The position numbers and the translations under genes are program-made. Shown here in pieces: positions 48,344 to 63,500 of a stretch of 64,000 nt of DNA. Under the pieces are notes generated by a model, which worked only from the letters and a program-made list of their open reading frames with translations, did no database searches and had not been told where the DNA came from. Source of the stretch: Rhopalosiphum padi (lineage: Eukaryota; Arthropoda; Insecta; Hemiptera; Aphididae). The stretch covers positions 35,628,652 to 35,692,651 of the forward strand of contig NC_083597.1 in the NCBI RefSeq assembly GCF_020882245.1, written 5' to 3'. The stretch's first letter is position 1. Every line of letters starts with the position of its first letter.

Positions 48344-49512
48344 TTGTTGCACCACGAGACCGAGCGCGGGCTACCGGACGTGCGCTTGTGATTGCAGTCT
48401 GTCTTTGCAGTTTGCCGCCGCCGGGTTCAAAATCATAACATTCATAACGCATGCATTACACAGTGCATTATTATAATATTATGATGCGAAATTCTATCGG
48501 TATTCTACGAATTTTATATTATAATTTAATTTGAATTTTCCGCTCATTCGTTGATTGAACAAGTATATATAGCTATACCTATGTAGTATGTTGTATGTAC
48601 TTTATATCGTCGTGACGTCGTCGCATACAATTTAATATCACACTTTATTATACCATTTAATATAATGGATTTTATTGCGTTATTTTTTTTATGGAAGAGA
48701 TGTACGTCGTTTGATTTTATTAAAGACGATTTTTTGAATTGTATCACGTCCATTGTGTTGATATATAAGTCACTCAAAAATCTAAATGATGTACAGCGGT
48801 TGAGCGCCATAACCCTATACATACCATATAATATACTGTATACTTGTATTACTAATGCTCTTAGTTATAGGTACATACGACGTAATTTGTTTGGTTAATT
48901 AATGAAACTGCATACCGTATTACATCGTATTTTCTTCACTTAGTTATTTATATAAAATATAAATGTAAATATTATATATTACAATGATGAAAACTACCAA
49001 ATAGGCGCGATGATGCAGAAGTAAAATGTACATGCAACATGCATAATCATAATTTACGTGATTTTAAAATTTAGCATATTTCCAACACACTTTATTTCTC
49101 AATAACATCGTACAAGACGGTTATAATGAATGTTGTAATTCTAATGCATATACATTTTTTTAAATACACCTATATTTTTATAGACAGAGGTCAAGAATTC
49201 TTTCGAGATGAACCTGTATTTTTTTCATTCGTTTAATTGACTCGCCCAGTTCAAAAACCCCCACGCACGGATGTTGAAACACATCCAAGACATCGGGCAA
49301 TTTGATGGCGAAAAGTATATTATGTATGTATCTAATCTCTAATTATTTCCTCGTATTCTTATCAATCCACAGTTCTTGGGCACAGTCGTTAAAATGGCAA
49401 TGTTGGCACGAACAACTGTTCTAAATCCTCTTCGTGTATTACTTTTACTTACAGCTAGAATTTACGTACACTCACGCACAATATTATATGCATAATATAA
49501 TATTATATTCTA

Positions 49513-50234
49513 TACGGGGTGATTCAACAAACGATTTCTTCCCTATTTGTTCTAATTCTGATCTCTAGACATTTTTAAGTATACTTAAAAATCAAATTTT
49601 TCAATACTTAGATTTCTTATACAATTTAATCGTATGTCTATATTCCATACAAATTATGACAATTGATAATCATTTTTTACAGTAAATGTTTTTTTTTTAA
49701 TTTTGAAATAATAAACTAAAATTGGAATGAGAAAGTTTTGAATTATTCAATTTCAATTATTATGTATTATTGATAGCGATCTATAATAAGAGTCTTGATA
49801 ATTTGAAAATTTAGTAATTAATACCTCATAATATATTGTAAAGGTTGTCTCAGTAGATGCAATAAATAATATTAAACTAAATATTATATATTATATTAAA
49901 TGAAAAACATTTCTATTCTTAGAACTTACATTAAGTTTAATAATTTAAAAACTATTATGAATTCCAATTGAATACATTACAGTTTGTATAAATTATAAGC
50001 TTAAAAAAAATTGGTTCTTATTTTAAAAAAGAATTACGTATTCACTATAGGTACAAGACAAACAGGACATAGAATAAATAAATGGCTTAACAAAATATGA
50101 GTATTTGAATAAATATTAAATATTATTTAATATGTAGGTAATCTAGATACTTAAAAAATCTAAAAATCAAGATTTATTATTAAAGAAAAAATAGGGTTAG
50201 GTGGATGATTATGCTTGGTGAATCACCCTGTGTA
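49513..50234. mobile_element. Tc1/mariner-like MITE
   Basis: The left end TACGGGGTGATTCAACAA and the reverse complement of the right end, TACACAGGGTGATTCACCAA, are the classic CAGGGTGATTCA-type ends. Inside them both arms carry a CCCTATTT block. TA precedes and follows the element. About 720 bp, no intact transposase frame. Confidence 0.7.
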
Positions 50235-50399
50235 TATTATATTATTGTATAGGTGCATTATTATATGCATAAGACGAGTGCACACTTTATTTTAAATAGT
50301 TTTATTAATACCCGTTTCATACGATATGTATATATTTTAATTTAGTGCTATTTGGTACCTACGACAGCGAGTAATAAAATTATATTTTAACGGTGATGT

Positions 50400-52100
50400 A
50401 TGTACAGCGTGTATACACTATATTATGCATTCAACACGACCTCCGCAACATTCTTTTGGGTGGCGCGAAAAATCATTCATAACGTTTACGCGAGGTCCCC
50501 CGACAGGCCAATCGTGCGAATTCTTATTGAATGTTCCGCTTATAAGACATACCGTATACACTATACACTGGGTCGTGAGATACACGCACTTACATACATT
50601 ATATTATCCGCTCAATGTTTCCATTATAGGTTCGTAATCGTTTTTAGGATTATATTATATATGTGAGGTTGTAAAATAAAAAGACATATAATCTTTATAT
50701 AAGATATAATATAATATATTGGTACGTATTATATTAAACATATTGCAGGAATAAACATAAAATTCAAACTTTTAATCATTTACTCATTCGACGGTAAAAT
50801 ATAATTCTTTTAAGTCGCATGTTAAATATAAAATATAATACACGGTAAATATCCTATAATATAATATGTCATATTAAAATGTATTTTTGCTACCCACTGT
50901 CCTAATATAAACGCTATACTATTATAGGTACTCTGCGATTAATTTTAATAATATTTTGAAAATATTATATTTATATATTATGCGGCTTTAATTTAAACAT
51001 GTATATTAAATAGTATTTTTAATACGAAATTAAAGAGTATTTTAAACGTTTTTCACTTAGAAATTAAAATACGGTTTATTATACGCGATAGTGACTAAGT
51101 GACACCCTATTAATAATATACTATAATATAGATCTGGTTTTTATGTATGTGTATTGAATATGTATTATTTTGTTTGATATTTATCAGTCATACTGAATTA
51201 GTGATTAATACAACAGAAAATTATAGTCAACAATTTTTAGCACCGTTGATTAACTTTTGAATTAATATACATATTTATACAATGTATTAGGTATATAATT
51301 AGTCAATGGTATATAATAATGTAATCATATATAACAAAAATCAGTTATATTTATTTTTCTATTATATATTTATGCGATTACCTAAGTTTATTTTTTTTAA
51401 ATTAATATTAAGTTTAAATTATTATAAACTTTACAATCGTCCTACATTAAATGTTAATACTATAAATAACTGAACATTTTTTTATTATTTTTATTACTAG
51501 CTACTTAGTAAGTTAAGTTTTTTATAAGGTAAAACACATATTACATTTAAGTACAGAATTCGAAATTCAAATTTCCAATGACCGTTGTGCGGTCGCTGTC
51601 GTGTAGTATATAATATAATATTACCAATACATATATTTATGTGGTCGTCGTGTATGTTATTTTCAAAGGTTGTAATTGATAGGTACACCAAAACTTCACA
51701 CCATTCTTATTTGTCATATATACTATAATTATTTCCGTACCGCCTTTTCATATAAAAATATATTTCTATAATTCTGTTCATTGCTTGAGTAGCCACGAAA
51801 ATACATAATGATGTTAAAATGTTATACAAATACAATAATATACACAAGTATATTATAAGTGTTTTACTATAGTCAATTGTAGAAAAGAAAATTCGAGTAT
51901 TAAATACAATTAAAACAACAACAATAACTAGTATTTTTGATATTTCAAAAATATAACTTTTTATAGAAGAATTCATTGAGTAAAATTCGAATTCTGTTCG
52001 TTCGTCTAGTACTTGGTAAGATTAACCTAATCTAACATCAGTACATTTAGGTCATGTATAACAATTATTAAGTTAGGTACCTATTGTTAATTCGTACGGT
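50400..52100. other. AT-rich stretch with no supported gene
   Basis: Several 64-89-codon frames on both strands (for example 51707-51976 minus, hydrophobic) show no recognisable family or splice context. No transposon ends were recognised. Confidence 0.55.
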
Positions 52101-52109
52101 CTGGCTGTA

Positions 52110-52620
52110 GTGGCGGTAACATACGCTGCAAGAAATAAATAAGGAGGAGGAGAAGGAGGTTAAGAAGGAACGAATATGGTATGTCGGTGTTTATAGGAAG
52201 TAGCTGCGGTGGAAGGAGGAAGATCTGGGTGGGCAGCGTCCAGGGAGGTGGCACATGCGGAAGGAGTGATGAGTCGGAAGAACAACGACCACGGGGCGAA
52301 GACGTCGCGAGAGATAAGGAGGATTGCGGAGAGGAAGAAGAAGACAGTTACGGCGGCTGCGAGAAGATGATACAGCGCGCGCAAGGTAGGAGTCGAAACC
52401 GGTCTGGTTCGGTTCTGGTTCCGTCTCAGGCAATCACACGTGTCCGGCGCGCTCAGTCCCATTATCACCGGCGATCCCGTCGCGGCCACAACGTACACGC
52501 GATATACTACTATCATCAAGCCAACGACGACGACGACGTCGTCGGACGCATTGAAATTTATCCTTTTTCAAATTTCATTTTTTCGTTACACGCACTTGGT
52601 CGTTCGATGTGATTACAGTT
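52110..52620. other. purine-rich then GC-rich segment, candidate regulatory region or non-coding exon
   Basis: From about 52139 the plus strand is a run of GGAGGAGGAGAAGGAGG-type purines, followed by GC-rich sequence up to about 52550. Overlapping frames on both strands (143 codons plus, 119 minus) are composed of Arg, Gly, Glu and Ser and look composition-driven. A palindromic GACGACGACGTCGTC lies near 52529-52543. Confidence 0.3.
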
Positions 52621-52636
52621 GATAATAGCATACACC

Positions 52637-52640
<4 letters not shown>

Positions 52641-52670
<30 letters not shown>
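52641..52670. repeat. TA dinucleotide microsatellite
   Basis: About fifteen TA units, followed by GGTGTTTCATTTTGGAGGCG. It separates two GC-rich segments. Confidence 0.9.
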
Positions 52671-52672
<2 letters not shown>

Positions 52673-52849
52673 TGTTTCATTTTGGAGGCGCCGCCACTGA
52701 GATCGTTATAACAATATTATACGAGCACACTATATTTTAAAATAATCGACGCTGTTTTTGTATTTTGTTTTCCCAATCAATAAACTATTTTACCGCGTTA
52801 TCGTTCATTCGAGTTGTACATTTTTTTTTATTGTTTAACTACCTATCTG

Positions 52850-53078
52850 TTTCGCGACGTGCGATGGTCCGGTCGTGCGATCCGCCGGCAATCGGTTACA
52901 GGTGACGACGGCCAACCGTCAGCACACAGCACTCGCAAATCGCGCGTCTAACGATGACGACCGATGAAGAACGTCGGATATGAACACTGGACCCGGTCAG
53001 GGTGCCCATGGGCCATTGTCTCTACCAAACTGGTGGCCCACCGACCCTCGTCACACCACTTCATCGACCTCGGATGTC
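52850..53078 (+). other. candidate 5' untranslated exon upstream of the knirps-family exon
   Basis: A GC-rich stretch ends at a near-perfect donor, ATGTC/GTAAGTACC (53079 on). Its ATGs (52953 and 52963) open frames that would not join the receptor exon at 60500 in frame, so if transcribed it is a leader with upstream ORFs. The link to the receptor gene is inference from strand, donor quality and the absence of another gene between them. Confidence 0.35.
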
Positions 53079-56000
53079 GTAAGTACCTATATTTATATAA
53101 TATTATAGCTTTACTATTATTATACTTGAGTCCGTTTAAGGTATTCTTATGTCGTAGTTATCATATTATTGTCGACTGCAAGTATTTGGATGTTTATTTT
53201 TCTAAAACCCTGAATGATTCTGAACGATCACGTATAACAGCAATGACATTGGTGTTACCAAATTTATTTTTCGGCCTATACATAGCATATTGTAGACCGT
53301 GTTGTAAAAAGAATATTTTCATCTTATTACGACTATTTTTTGTTTTCCGGAAGATATATTTTATTTAAATTTAATCAATTTCGAAGATAATCGATCATAA
53401 CTGAATATTAATAAAGCTATGATGATTTTGGCCAATGACTATATTATTCGAAATTTTCCACATTGATTGCATTATAATATTATTATTTAATGTCTTAGGT
53501 TTAATTTTTGTAAACAAAGATAGACTGTACAGATAAATTGAATATTTAAATGTAACTATCTTTGGAAAAAAAAAATAGATAGATTTATTATTTTAGCTAA
53601 GTTTAGTGTGCGATGACCCATGTAGTTAGAAATATAAACTAATATTGTAAATATGAGTATATGAATAAAAATTATTTATTTTTATGGGATAATCATAGTC
53701 ACAATATATTATAAAATACATTATTTCGTAAGTTTTACAAAATTGATTTTCGACGATTTTAATTATTGGTGATAAATATAAAGAAGAATGGCAAATAAAA
53801 AAAACTCCAGAATACCAGAATAGGTGAATTTACACACAGTATTGGTAATCGGTAGGCTTAAACGTCTTCGGCTTAAGGCCAATCGGGTTTGCACGAAGTA
53901 AGAAGATAAACAGCGTTTCTTTTATAATATAATTCAATAGAGACTGACAGAATGAATGAAATAACAACTGTATATAAAGAGAAAATGACGGGTTTCAACG
54001 AACCTGAGAAACAGTGAAAAGTGGAAGAAGAAAAAAAATGTCGCGAAGATGTAATACTTAAAAGTCGGACAAGTGGAATACACAGCTAGTAGACAAAAAC
54101 ACTTGTATTACAAATGTGTAATCGATCGTGGTTTGATAAACGTTTCTCGTTTATTTATTTATTTATTTATTAAGGTATTCTTTTTTTTCTCGGTATGCAC
54201 ATGTGCGCACAAATAATTTATTCATACAAGTAGCATATCTGCAGAACTGAACGGCGCCGAGAATCGCGAGTTTTCATTTTTTACAGTGAAAATAGTTTAC
54301 TCATAAGTTATAATAAGATAATAATAAGTTAATAAATTATCGGTTAACTGATTTCAATTATCTATAAGATGCATAAATTATTTTAATTTTAAATGGTATT
54401 TCTTATTGTTCACATGTTCATAACATTCAATTAAAAATCAGAGATTTATTGTATTATATTTATAATAACATTATTATTTATTCATTATAACTATTTGAGA
54501 AACGTATATAATATAATTTAAAATTGTCTCTTATAGCAATTAATGTTCTTAAAACAAATTACAAAATGTATGCATTGAAGTGCAGTCAACACCATTTGCA
54601 CAAATGTTTGATATTTTACATGACATTTTATGGAATGTTTATGCATAAATATCAAAAAATATAACGAACTGTTTGCAAAAACGATATCAGTCAAAATGCA
54701 AGAGAATTATAGGTAAATATAATTATAACGAAATCGAATTATTTATTTAATATAATTTTAATTCATCAAAAACATTATTTATAAGATAAGTACGAAATAA
54801 ACAATATTTCTTAATAATAATATTTAAAAAATAAAAATTATTGGTTTAAAAGTACAAACAGTTTTATTATATTATATAAAATATAAATAATATTAATTAT
54901 TAAAGTAGGTATCCACAACTAATTTAATATCAGTTTTTATATTTTAATTTATAAATTATTGTATTTAATATTTAAATTAAAAAAAAATTAAGTTCCTTAG
55001 TATATAATAGTTGAAATAGTTGATAATGCCATAATAATTAATGTTTATTATACTTATATATTACTATTAATCATAAAAAATAGCAAAAAATATAGCATGA
55101 GAAGTATAAATACTGCAGTACTATTAATTATTTTTGAGTTTTTAGTACGGTAATCTTATTATATACACAGATATCAATAATATTTAATAATCTAATTCGA
55201 GTTGTAGTGTTTAATTCATTTTAAGTTTTAATACAACAAAAATATATATTTTTTTTAAATTTGGTAAAGGATCTTATCGCTGGATAGCTTCTTTACTTAT
55301 AATTTTGTTAACCCATTTATTTATAGTATTTTAATTTTTTTATTAATGTACAAATTGTGAATATAAATACCATAGTAAAAAAAAGGTAATGTATGTAGTG
55401 TAATACTAATACATGCATTAATATTGGCTTAAAGTGTTTAAAATGTTTAAATTTGCATAATTATTAATTTATTTTCTTCAAATAATTCAAACTGTATAAC
55501 TCTTATATTGTTTATTTGAGTATATATTAACCTTTAGTATTAATTAACCTATAATATGTTACATTTCTGGAGTACTTATAACTTATTTAAAAATATTTTT
55601 CATTAATGTCCTTTAATTTTCCAGAAACTTTGATAAGAATTTAAAAATAAATTACTTTATTAAGTGCAAAATATTCAGATTTTACATCTTTGCTTATTAT
55701 AATACATACAATGAAAAAATACCAACCCATTGACTCGTGTAAATTGAGTACAATGTTTTTCTAAAAATAACGTTGTTATGATTGCATATAGAGTCTAAAA
55801 CATGTATATTATGATGTATTATGTTTATATAAACGCTATATTTTATAGTTTATAAAATGTATGTATAGGGTACCTTTAAGTACAATATTACTTATTAGTA
55901 AAATAGTTATAATTTATAATAATTTTAAGGTAAATATAAATTTTTTTTTTTACATTTATTAGAATATAAACAATGTGTAATAGTAGTTACAATATGCATA

Positions 56001-59000
56001 TGAGCGAGAAATACAAATTGACTCGGAAAGCACGAGGGGAGTAGCTATCCTGCAGTAACACTCGACGTTGTAAATATAAAAAAATAATATATACACATTA
56101 TAATGATATAAAATAATATACCTACATTCAAATTCTAGATAATAATATGTTGATTAATAAATTAAACAAATCAGTCAGTGAAACAAATTAAAAAAACGTG
56201 CGTATCTACTATAGTTTATAGACAAACAAACTTATTATTTAATCATTGAAATCTTCAAGAAACTATTTTTGCAATATCCGTTGAAAGAGTATGTATAATA
56301 TATTACAATGTAATATAGAACTATAAAACAATTAAAATTTAAATATATTTGTTTATTATACAAATACGTATTCATATGAAAGTTGCAAGGAGACCTTATG
56401 ATTATACCTATACCTACACATAATAACAAATGTTTTTATACGATTATGATGTATAATATACAGGAAAAAAAACGTTAAGCCAGCTATTTCAGATGCTGTC
56501 AAAATTTCGTGTCGTAGACGTCGACGGGCTATGCGAAATGAGTTTTTTTTTTCACGGATTCACATCCGCTATAAACGTCACCATCATCGTCAACGTCGTC
56601 GCCGGCCCGCAAAGTCAGTTTGTTATTAAGACGAATTATGGAAATAATTACCCGATGTCAGAAATCCATTAGTATGACTTTAGGTGAAAGTCTGACGTGA
56701 ATTACAAACGTAAAAACACTGTGTATATTTATTTTATTTATTTATATTTAAAAACCACGCGTTTAAATCTGCACGCGTGCGTGCTCGTCTACGTTTATGT
56801 ATATTATATATGTATTGTGTATTTGTATATACATTTTGTGCAGTAATATAATAACCGACCGCATTCGTATTTGTCTTAAAATAACAATTTCGTTTTATCT
56901 CTATTTATTTATTTATTTTTTTTTTTTTTGAAACTAATTATTATAATCGTATGCGCGGGTACAAAGAGAACCGCTGCTGCTGCCGCCGAAGAAAATGTCT
57001 GTCTGTAGTCATCGCACGTCAAATTATATGTGAATGAAATCGTTACGATTTGTTTGAAATGCGTAACTGTTTCGTATAAACGAACGAAACGATGGCACGA
57101 CAACCACGACCGACCCGACTGTGTTTCGCTATAAAATATGGAATAATAATATAAAACATATCAAGTGTGTGATTTTTCGTCGGACGAGATTTCTTCTCCT
57201 GCATTAACCCGTCAGCAGGATTTTAATGTCTAAATATCTATTAAAAAACAACAACAACATACAATATATATGTAGTCTATTTCATAAAATATGATATAGA
57301 CAAGAACGTGGACGCGATAGATGACGTACAGGAAAAAATATAATAATAATTTAAATGATAAATGAAAAAAAATGTACAATAATAAGAAACGAGGCCAAAG
57401 TTCAACTCGGCATAAATAATAAGGACGTACGACGAGCTGTGCTGTATACCTATAATAGTAACTACATGGCTACATGCCTACCTAATGTAATACCTATATA
57501 TACATATATATTATACGTGTATGTATATTGGTGCTCGAAGATCCAACCGGAACACGACCGCAGTCGCTCGCGTATTATAATAAACATATATATAAAATCC
57601 CCAACCGCCACCGCCTCCGACCATATTATGGTATCATACAAATAGAGTCATAACAAGAGAGCATTTACATAATCCAATAATGGATTTACAAATGGTTCGC
57701 GTACACTTACACACGCATGCGTATTTATATATAATAATATTATAATATACAAGAGAGCAGACACCGGCCGGCAACGATATCAAAGACGGGTAGCTGATTA
57801 TCATAATACAAGTACCTACGCCGCTGCTGCTATAGTTGCTGTATATATAGAGGTACACGACGCTGTCCGGTCAGAACACGAACGAGACGATATAATAATA
57901 ATAATATCATAAAAAATAAAATGGTGACAACACGATAGTTAATTTATTTTTTTTGTACCAATGCGATCGTGTCACCATAATAACGCGTATTGTAGCAACA
58001 GGTATCCTCTACATCCAGTCCAGACGACCACCGCCGTGATAAATTGGCATACAATTATATCTGGGCAGTTGCAGTTTGAGTTTTATTTGGAATTGCTACG
58101 GTTCTTGGTGAGCTGATTCGAGCAGCAAGGATTGCATGATATAACACCTGTATATAAAACGTGACTGTATAGTAAAATATGGCCCAATAAACATAAATAA
58201 ATAAAGTATCGTACCCTAAAAACTAAGGTGAAATACAATTTATAATTAACAGACTAGCATAGATGATTTATTTTTGTACACGAATCGTCCGAGAGAAGTA
58301 AAAAGCATGTCAACGCAATCAATAAATTAATCGAATCACTTATAGCACTTATTGACTTATATGTCATATAAAAACGTAAAAAAAATAATACAAAGAAATT
58401 GTATAAAACGGTGATTTTTATATCTTATATTTTGTTGAATACTTAAAAGTATTGGAAATACACCCTAAGAACCGAGTCAAACTTATTTTATAAATCGTGT
58501 ATTCTATATTTTATCATATTTGTATACACTGATATGTAAAACAATTATTAGAAACTGTAAAGCGTATATTATTGTTAACTAGTTTGACAACAAATAACAA
58601 TTTGGTACCTACTTATTATTAACATACTTCACGATATTAATTCAGGTTTATATTGTTTTACAGAATTTATTAATTACTGACGTAGACTCTGTTAACAATA
58701 TAGGGGTTAAGTATTAGGCACCGGGGTGGCAGGATCCCAATCAGGTTATACAAAATACATACTTATAAGAAGTAACGAATGCATGTATAAGTGGCTTATA
58801 AGATTAATGACGTCAATAAAAAATAAAAAGGATACGCACACCAAGCCATCAGCATTATTAGGCCCGTGAGTCGGTGCTTTTTTATTTTTATATACGTACA
58901 AAGTTAAACGCATATATACACATATATATGACAATTTAATATTTAGTGTTATTATGGGATGTTTACATCATACACGAGACTATACAATGGACCAGTAGAC

Positions 59001-60499
59001 TTGACCGCACGGGTTGGCATAGGTTAACTCTCTAATAAAATAAAATAAAAAATAAAGTAATATGTCAAAGGTCAATACGATCAAAATCTCCATACGGTAC
59101 TTGCCTATATATTCCTACCTATCTGTATATAATATTTATATATGTATATATAACTATACTTGTGCAATAGAATTTCAACGATATTGTTATACTGCTATTT
59201 TATTTTTAATGAACCGTATGTATAGGAATATAATAATATAAAAATAAAGATAGGTTTTATGTGACTCTGTTGGCAATACGAATATATACGATGGCATTCG
59301 GTGAAGATCGGTGAATCTCGAAAGTCGCTGTACGGGCGAAGGAGTGGTCCGCTGCAGCAGATCATGTTCATATCCAATAAATTACACATATATATATAAT
59401 ACGTTAGTGTATGTATATGCTTAATGATATTAATAATAATAATCTGCGGCAGATTCACCTCGCCTTATCAATACTGCCCATCAAAACCGGCATCAGCACT
59501 ATTTTATAGGTGTGTGTAACTTGAACCATAACCGTTGAAAATAAATACGGTAGTTATTATCCGGAGATTTTCATCTTTGAACAAATGACCCATGGAGGGG
59601 GCCCGGCCAGTGCACTGGGATCGCGGGAAGATCGGGTTGGCATCAAACTTTCAGATAGAACGAACGTGTCGTCTGTGTGTCATTTTTATTTTATTTTTAT
59701 TCATTATTATGCAAATTAATGGGATTTTAGACATTGCGCAGGTAGGTAGGTATATAATAAACGCCGAGTGTTCAAAAAAAAAAAAAAAGAAGAAGAAAAA
59801 GATCAATAACATACATAAATACTTGGCTTAAACAAACGATATAATACGCTAAGCGTTGGCAGGACCATTAAAGTTTGCGACGGGCTAGTTCTTGTTATTT
59901 TTTAATCGAGTTTTTGAACCGAGGTTGCATTATTTTCGTAATAATAAAATATAGAATCTCGCGAATGAGTTTTTGTAACAGTTTAGCATCATAAATAATG
60001 GTATATAATTATATACGAAAACTGACTTGGATATTTTTAAGGATGCGGAGATTCTATAATTTCGTAATTGAAAAACACATTAATAACATATGCAAATCAT
60101 CGTTCGAGACGTTTATTTTTTATTTCATTTAATAAAATACGAATTAAACGCGTGATAATATAAATACGTATCGCTTTTTTGATCTCTCATTCTCCTCAGT
60201 TTGAGTAAAAATAATGTACAATGAAACAAACGATCGAATAGAGTAATATTGTATATATATATATACATTTATGTACGAGAACTCTGTTATACATATATAT
60301 ATATATATATATGCGTTGACATCGCCGCTAAACGCGGAAATTATTATAAGCGTTGTACGTACATAATAACATATATGTAATTAAGTTATATTTAATAAAT
60401 ATACCGTATACATAATATTATAGAGTAATAACAATGTGCATTTTAATTTAATCGTCGGCGGATGTACACATTTTTCAATCGAATTTATCATGTTTGCAG
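53079..60499. other. probable intron or upstream region of the knirps-family gene
   Basis: There is no recognisable coding exon. The sequence alternates between AT-rich tracts (53100-56450, 58150-59250) and GC-richer patches (56500-57120, 57400-58080, 59270-59660). A TTTA tract lies at about 54149-54170 and a poly-A tract near 59777-59789. The patches could be enhancers or untranslated exons; no specific sites were recognised with confidence. Confidence 0.5.
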
Positions 60500-60577
60500 A
60501 TGAGTCAGCTATGTCGTGTGTGCGGAGAACCAGCCGCCGGTTTTCATTTCGGAGCGTTCACGTGTGAAGGATGCAAG
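60500..60577 (+). CDS. knirps-family (NR0A) nuclear receptor, first DNA-binding exon, partial gene
   Basis: The exon starts exactly at ATG after acceptor TGTTTGCAG and ends at AAG/GTAAT. It encodes MSQLCRVCGEPAAGF, then HFGAFTCEGCK. Cysteines 5, 8, 22 and 25 are the four zinc ligands of the first nuclear-receptor finger, and CEGCK starts the P-box. The M-x-Q-x-C-x-VCGEPAAGFHFGAF order is that of insect knirps, knirps-like and eagle, which begin at the same Met and lack a ligand-binding domain. They act as DNA-binding repressors in segmentation and neural or tracheal fate. Splitting after CEGCK is usual for these genes. The next exon (SFFGR) is not in the remaining 3.4 kb, so the gene extends beyond the window. 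Which paralog it is cannot be told from 26 residues. Confidence 0.92.
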
Positions 60578-63500
60578 GTAATATTTTTGTATTTTGTTCA
60601 ATTATGATTTATACATATTTTATAATAATACTAATTTAATAATTAATAATAAAGTAATAAAAGACCGCTGTGGGTAGATATGGGCACCTACAATTAACTC
60701 GGCTTAAAATTGACCGTGCGCTATTATAAAATGTATATTATACACATTACATCAATAACCCTGCACGACCAATATTACCATTCGATATCCGTCTCGGACA
60801 GCATCGTGTATAGATCGTTTTGTATACTGCAACATTATAATACCTGTACACTATATACATTCGCTAAAGTTTAATTAATATACGTTTATATAGGCTGCTA
60901 TATGTCGACGATAGCTGACCTTACCCGTTTGGTGCAATATAATATAATATCGTGCGTGAATCAATCGGGCTGGGAAAAAATCCATTATCCCGATGACCAA
61001 AACCGTGTAATTATACATGATATTAGGTAGGTTACCCATTATTATTACGCGTTGTATTATATCCGAATTTCCGATGGAAATACACAGTTTCACGTGAGTC
61101 AAACGGATCGCGGACGACGACGAATGATTTTTATATAACCCTTCGCCTCGAAGTTGATGTTTTAATCTATAAAATATATATAATTATAATATGCAATACA
61201 GACATACCTTCTTATCGATATTTTTCATGTAACGTCACTATAGTTTTTAGTTGCACATAATAATACCCTATATATACTGTATTATTGTCTGTACCTGTAA
61301 GTTAGGTTAGGTCATCAGTCATCACCAATAAGTTCGAATTATATACATACAAATAAAAATAAATTTTAAAATCGCTTGAAAACGGTGTTTGGAATCTTAA
61401 TAGTTATTTCGGTTCCGGTTCCGATGATGTAGTAGGTACCTATCCATTCTTTAATTTGATAAGTTCTTAAAATTATTACAGACAAAACTATATAGTATTG
61501 TAGTTCTATTTTAAGTAAGGTGTTTACTATTAAGGTCCCAAATCCTAGTTCAAAATATTAAAAAAATAAAATAAAACATAGGTAGCTATTATCACGAAGG
61601 CCCAACACCACCGTTCTAGTCAGTGCTGCAACGGCGATGTAAAAATATAATAATAACCGCTCGCGCGTATATAATAACGTCACCACAGTTGCATGTGGCA
61701 CATATATGACAACATATTTTTTTACACGCGTAGAGTCATAAAAAAATTGCGTACCAACCTTTTAATTAAAAAAAAATGTGGTATCGAACGAATGTATCGT
61801 ATTTAGTGGTTGCAAAATATAACACGCGACACATTACGTGGGCACGATAGAACTAATCGAAACCCCATCATCGTCATATTGCGCGCATAATATTATTATT
61901 ATTGTATTCGTGGACGAATGCGTTTGTCGTGTGTGTATTATACTTTAGCTATATACCTATAACGTTACGTTAGATATAAATTATAATGATATCCGTCACG
62001 GTAAACTATTAAAACGGCACTGCGACACGTCGTCGTTCACGGTTGTTTTCTTTTTTTAATTCGAAATCGAAGAAGAAGAGGAAAAAGCGCATTCATCACA
62101 CACATACGAACACATATAGACGACGCATTGATCACGAGCCTATTCCATCGTTCGACGTTAATAATAATATTAATATTATTATTATATTACGAGGGAATAT
62201 TTCACAATCTGCGAACAATTAATAACGTGCGTATGCGAACGAGGCACGCCGCGAAGAAAATATGTTTAACGATCGTAGATAATAATAATAATAATATGAG
62301 ACTCACCCGTTCGACAACACGGCTAATTTATGGTTTTGTATCTCTCTCTTACTCTCTCTCTACCTAAGTCCGAGGCAATATAATATCGCTGATGCGTCGA
62401 ATGAATCTTCAAAAGACACTTTTACACGATCTCTTCGATCGTTGTGCAACTACAATATTATATTAGTTATAGCAAGAGGTATATTATATTTCCTCATATA
62501 TCGCGCGCATTGCACCACAATTACATATTATAATAATATTATATACATTATTGTATACTTTTACCGTTTATCAGCGCCCCACCGAATGAATTGCTGTAGT
62601 GCTTTATGGACTAGACACGAGAGGTAGTTCGTCAATAAATATTTTTTTCCATAAATATTTTTTTTTTTTTTGGATATCGTCATTGCATCGTGCCATTGTT
62701 GGCTGTGGAAGGATTTAAATAAACATATTTAGCTATAGTGTGTCACAGTATTTTGTACCTTGTATTTATAATAATATCGATAAAATAGGTAGTCGACTAA
62801 ACTCTTTTAATGTGGATTACATTACTTCATATTTTGTAATAAGCCACTGATAACATTAGAAATTTATTTATTCGACGTGTTGGTTCGATTTCAGGTACTT
62901 AATATAATATAATATTATATATCCCGATAATATTTAGTTATTACGTTATGAGTGCTATTACCAATGAAATCGATATTTATATGTAAATACATCTTCAAAA
63001 ATGACGATTATCGTACCATTCGTACCACACCACAATCGTGGTTATATAATAATTCCTATTTTAAACGCCCTCTGTCTACCCACCGGTTAATTCGAAAAAA
63101 AAACGTAGTAGTAACACCTATATATTAAATCTTCGGAATATTTCAGTCATATCGCAGTCCATAGTAATACAACACATAAATAAGCGGTTCCAAGAGATCA
63201 TTATAATAATACGGACGTCTCTAATTATTTTGTCTGAACAGATATCTAAATTTTATTTTTTCAATAAGCGATTGACTAAAAAGCAGGAATAGGTACAATA
63301 TTAGACACGCAGCGACTCGCTTTGGTATACAAATTGTGGTTTTCGACTCAGCGAATTTATAATATTTACATAAATTAAATAAATTTTTGTTTACGCGTCA
63401 TGACATAGTTTCGATTTTTTATGATATACCCGTACTGGTTACACCTAATAAATATAAATAGGTACGGACGGTATGGTAGATCTTTGTCATGATCGCGAAA

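Larger units (their letters stand above)
47360..48450. other. GC-rich island with simple repeats, candidate promoter region
   Basis: The segment is strongly GC-rich for this genome (GCGCGCGTGCG near 47413, CGCGCCGCCCTTGCCCGGCG near 47560). It holds a CA tract (about 47784-47825), a second CA stretch (47976-48000), CAG repeats (48135-48150) and GAC repeats (48320-48343). Long frames on both strands consist largely of repeat-encoded residues and are not believable proteins. It may be the promoter or an untranslated exon of a regulatory gene, possibly the knirps-family gene to the right. Confidence 0.35.

Noticed and set aside
47970..48452. 160-codon minus-strand and 115-codon plus-strand open frames
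   Set aside because: Both are built mostly from CA, CAG, TAC and GAC repeats in a GC-rich island and overlap each other; no domain is visible.
52160..52612. 143-codon plus and 119-codon minus open frames
   Set aside because: They overlap on opposite strands, are dominated by Arg, Gly, Glu and Ser, and have no recognisable motif or splice context.
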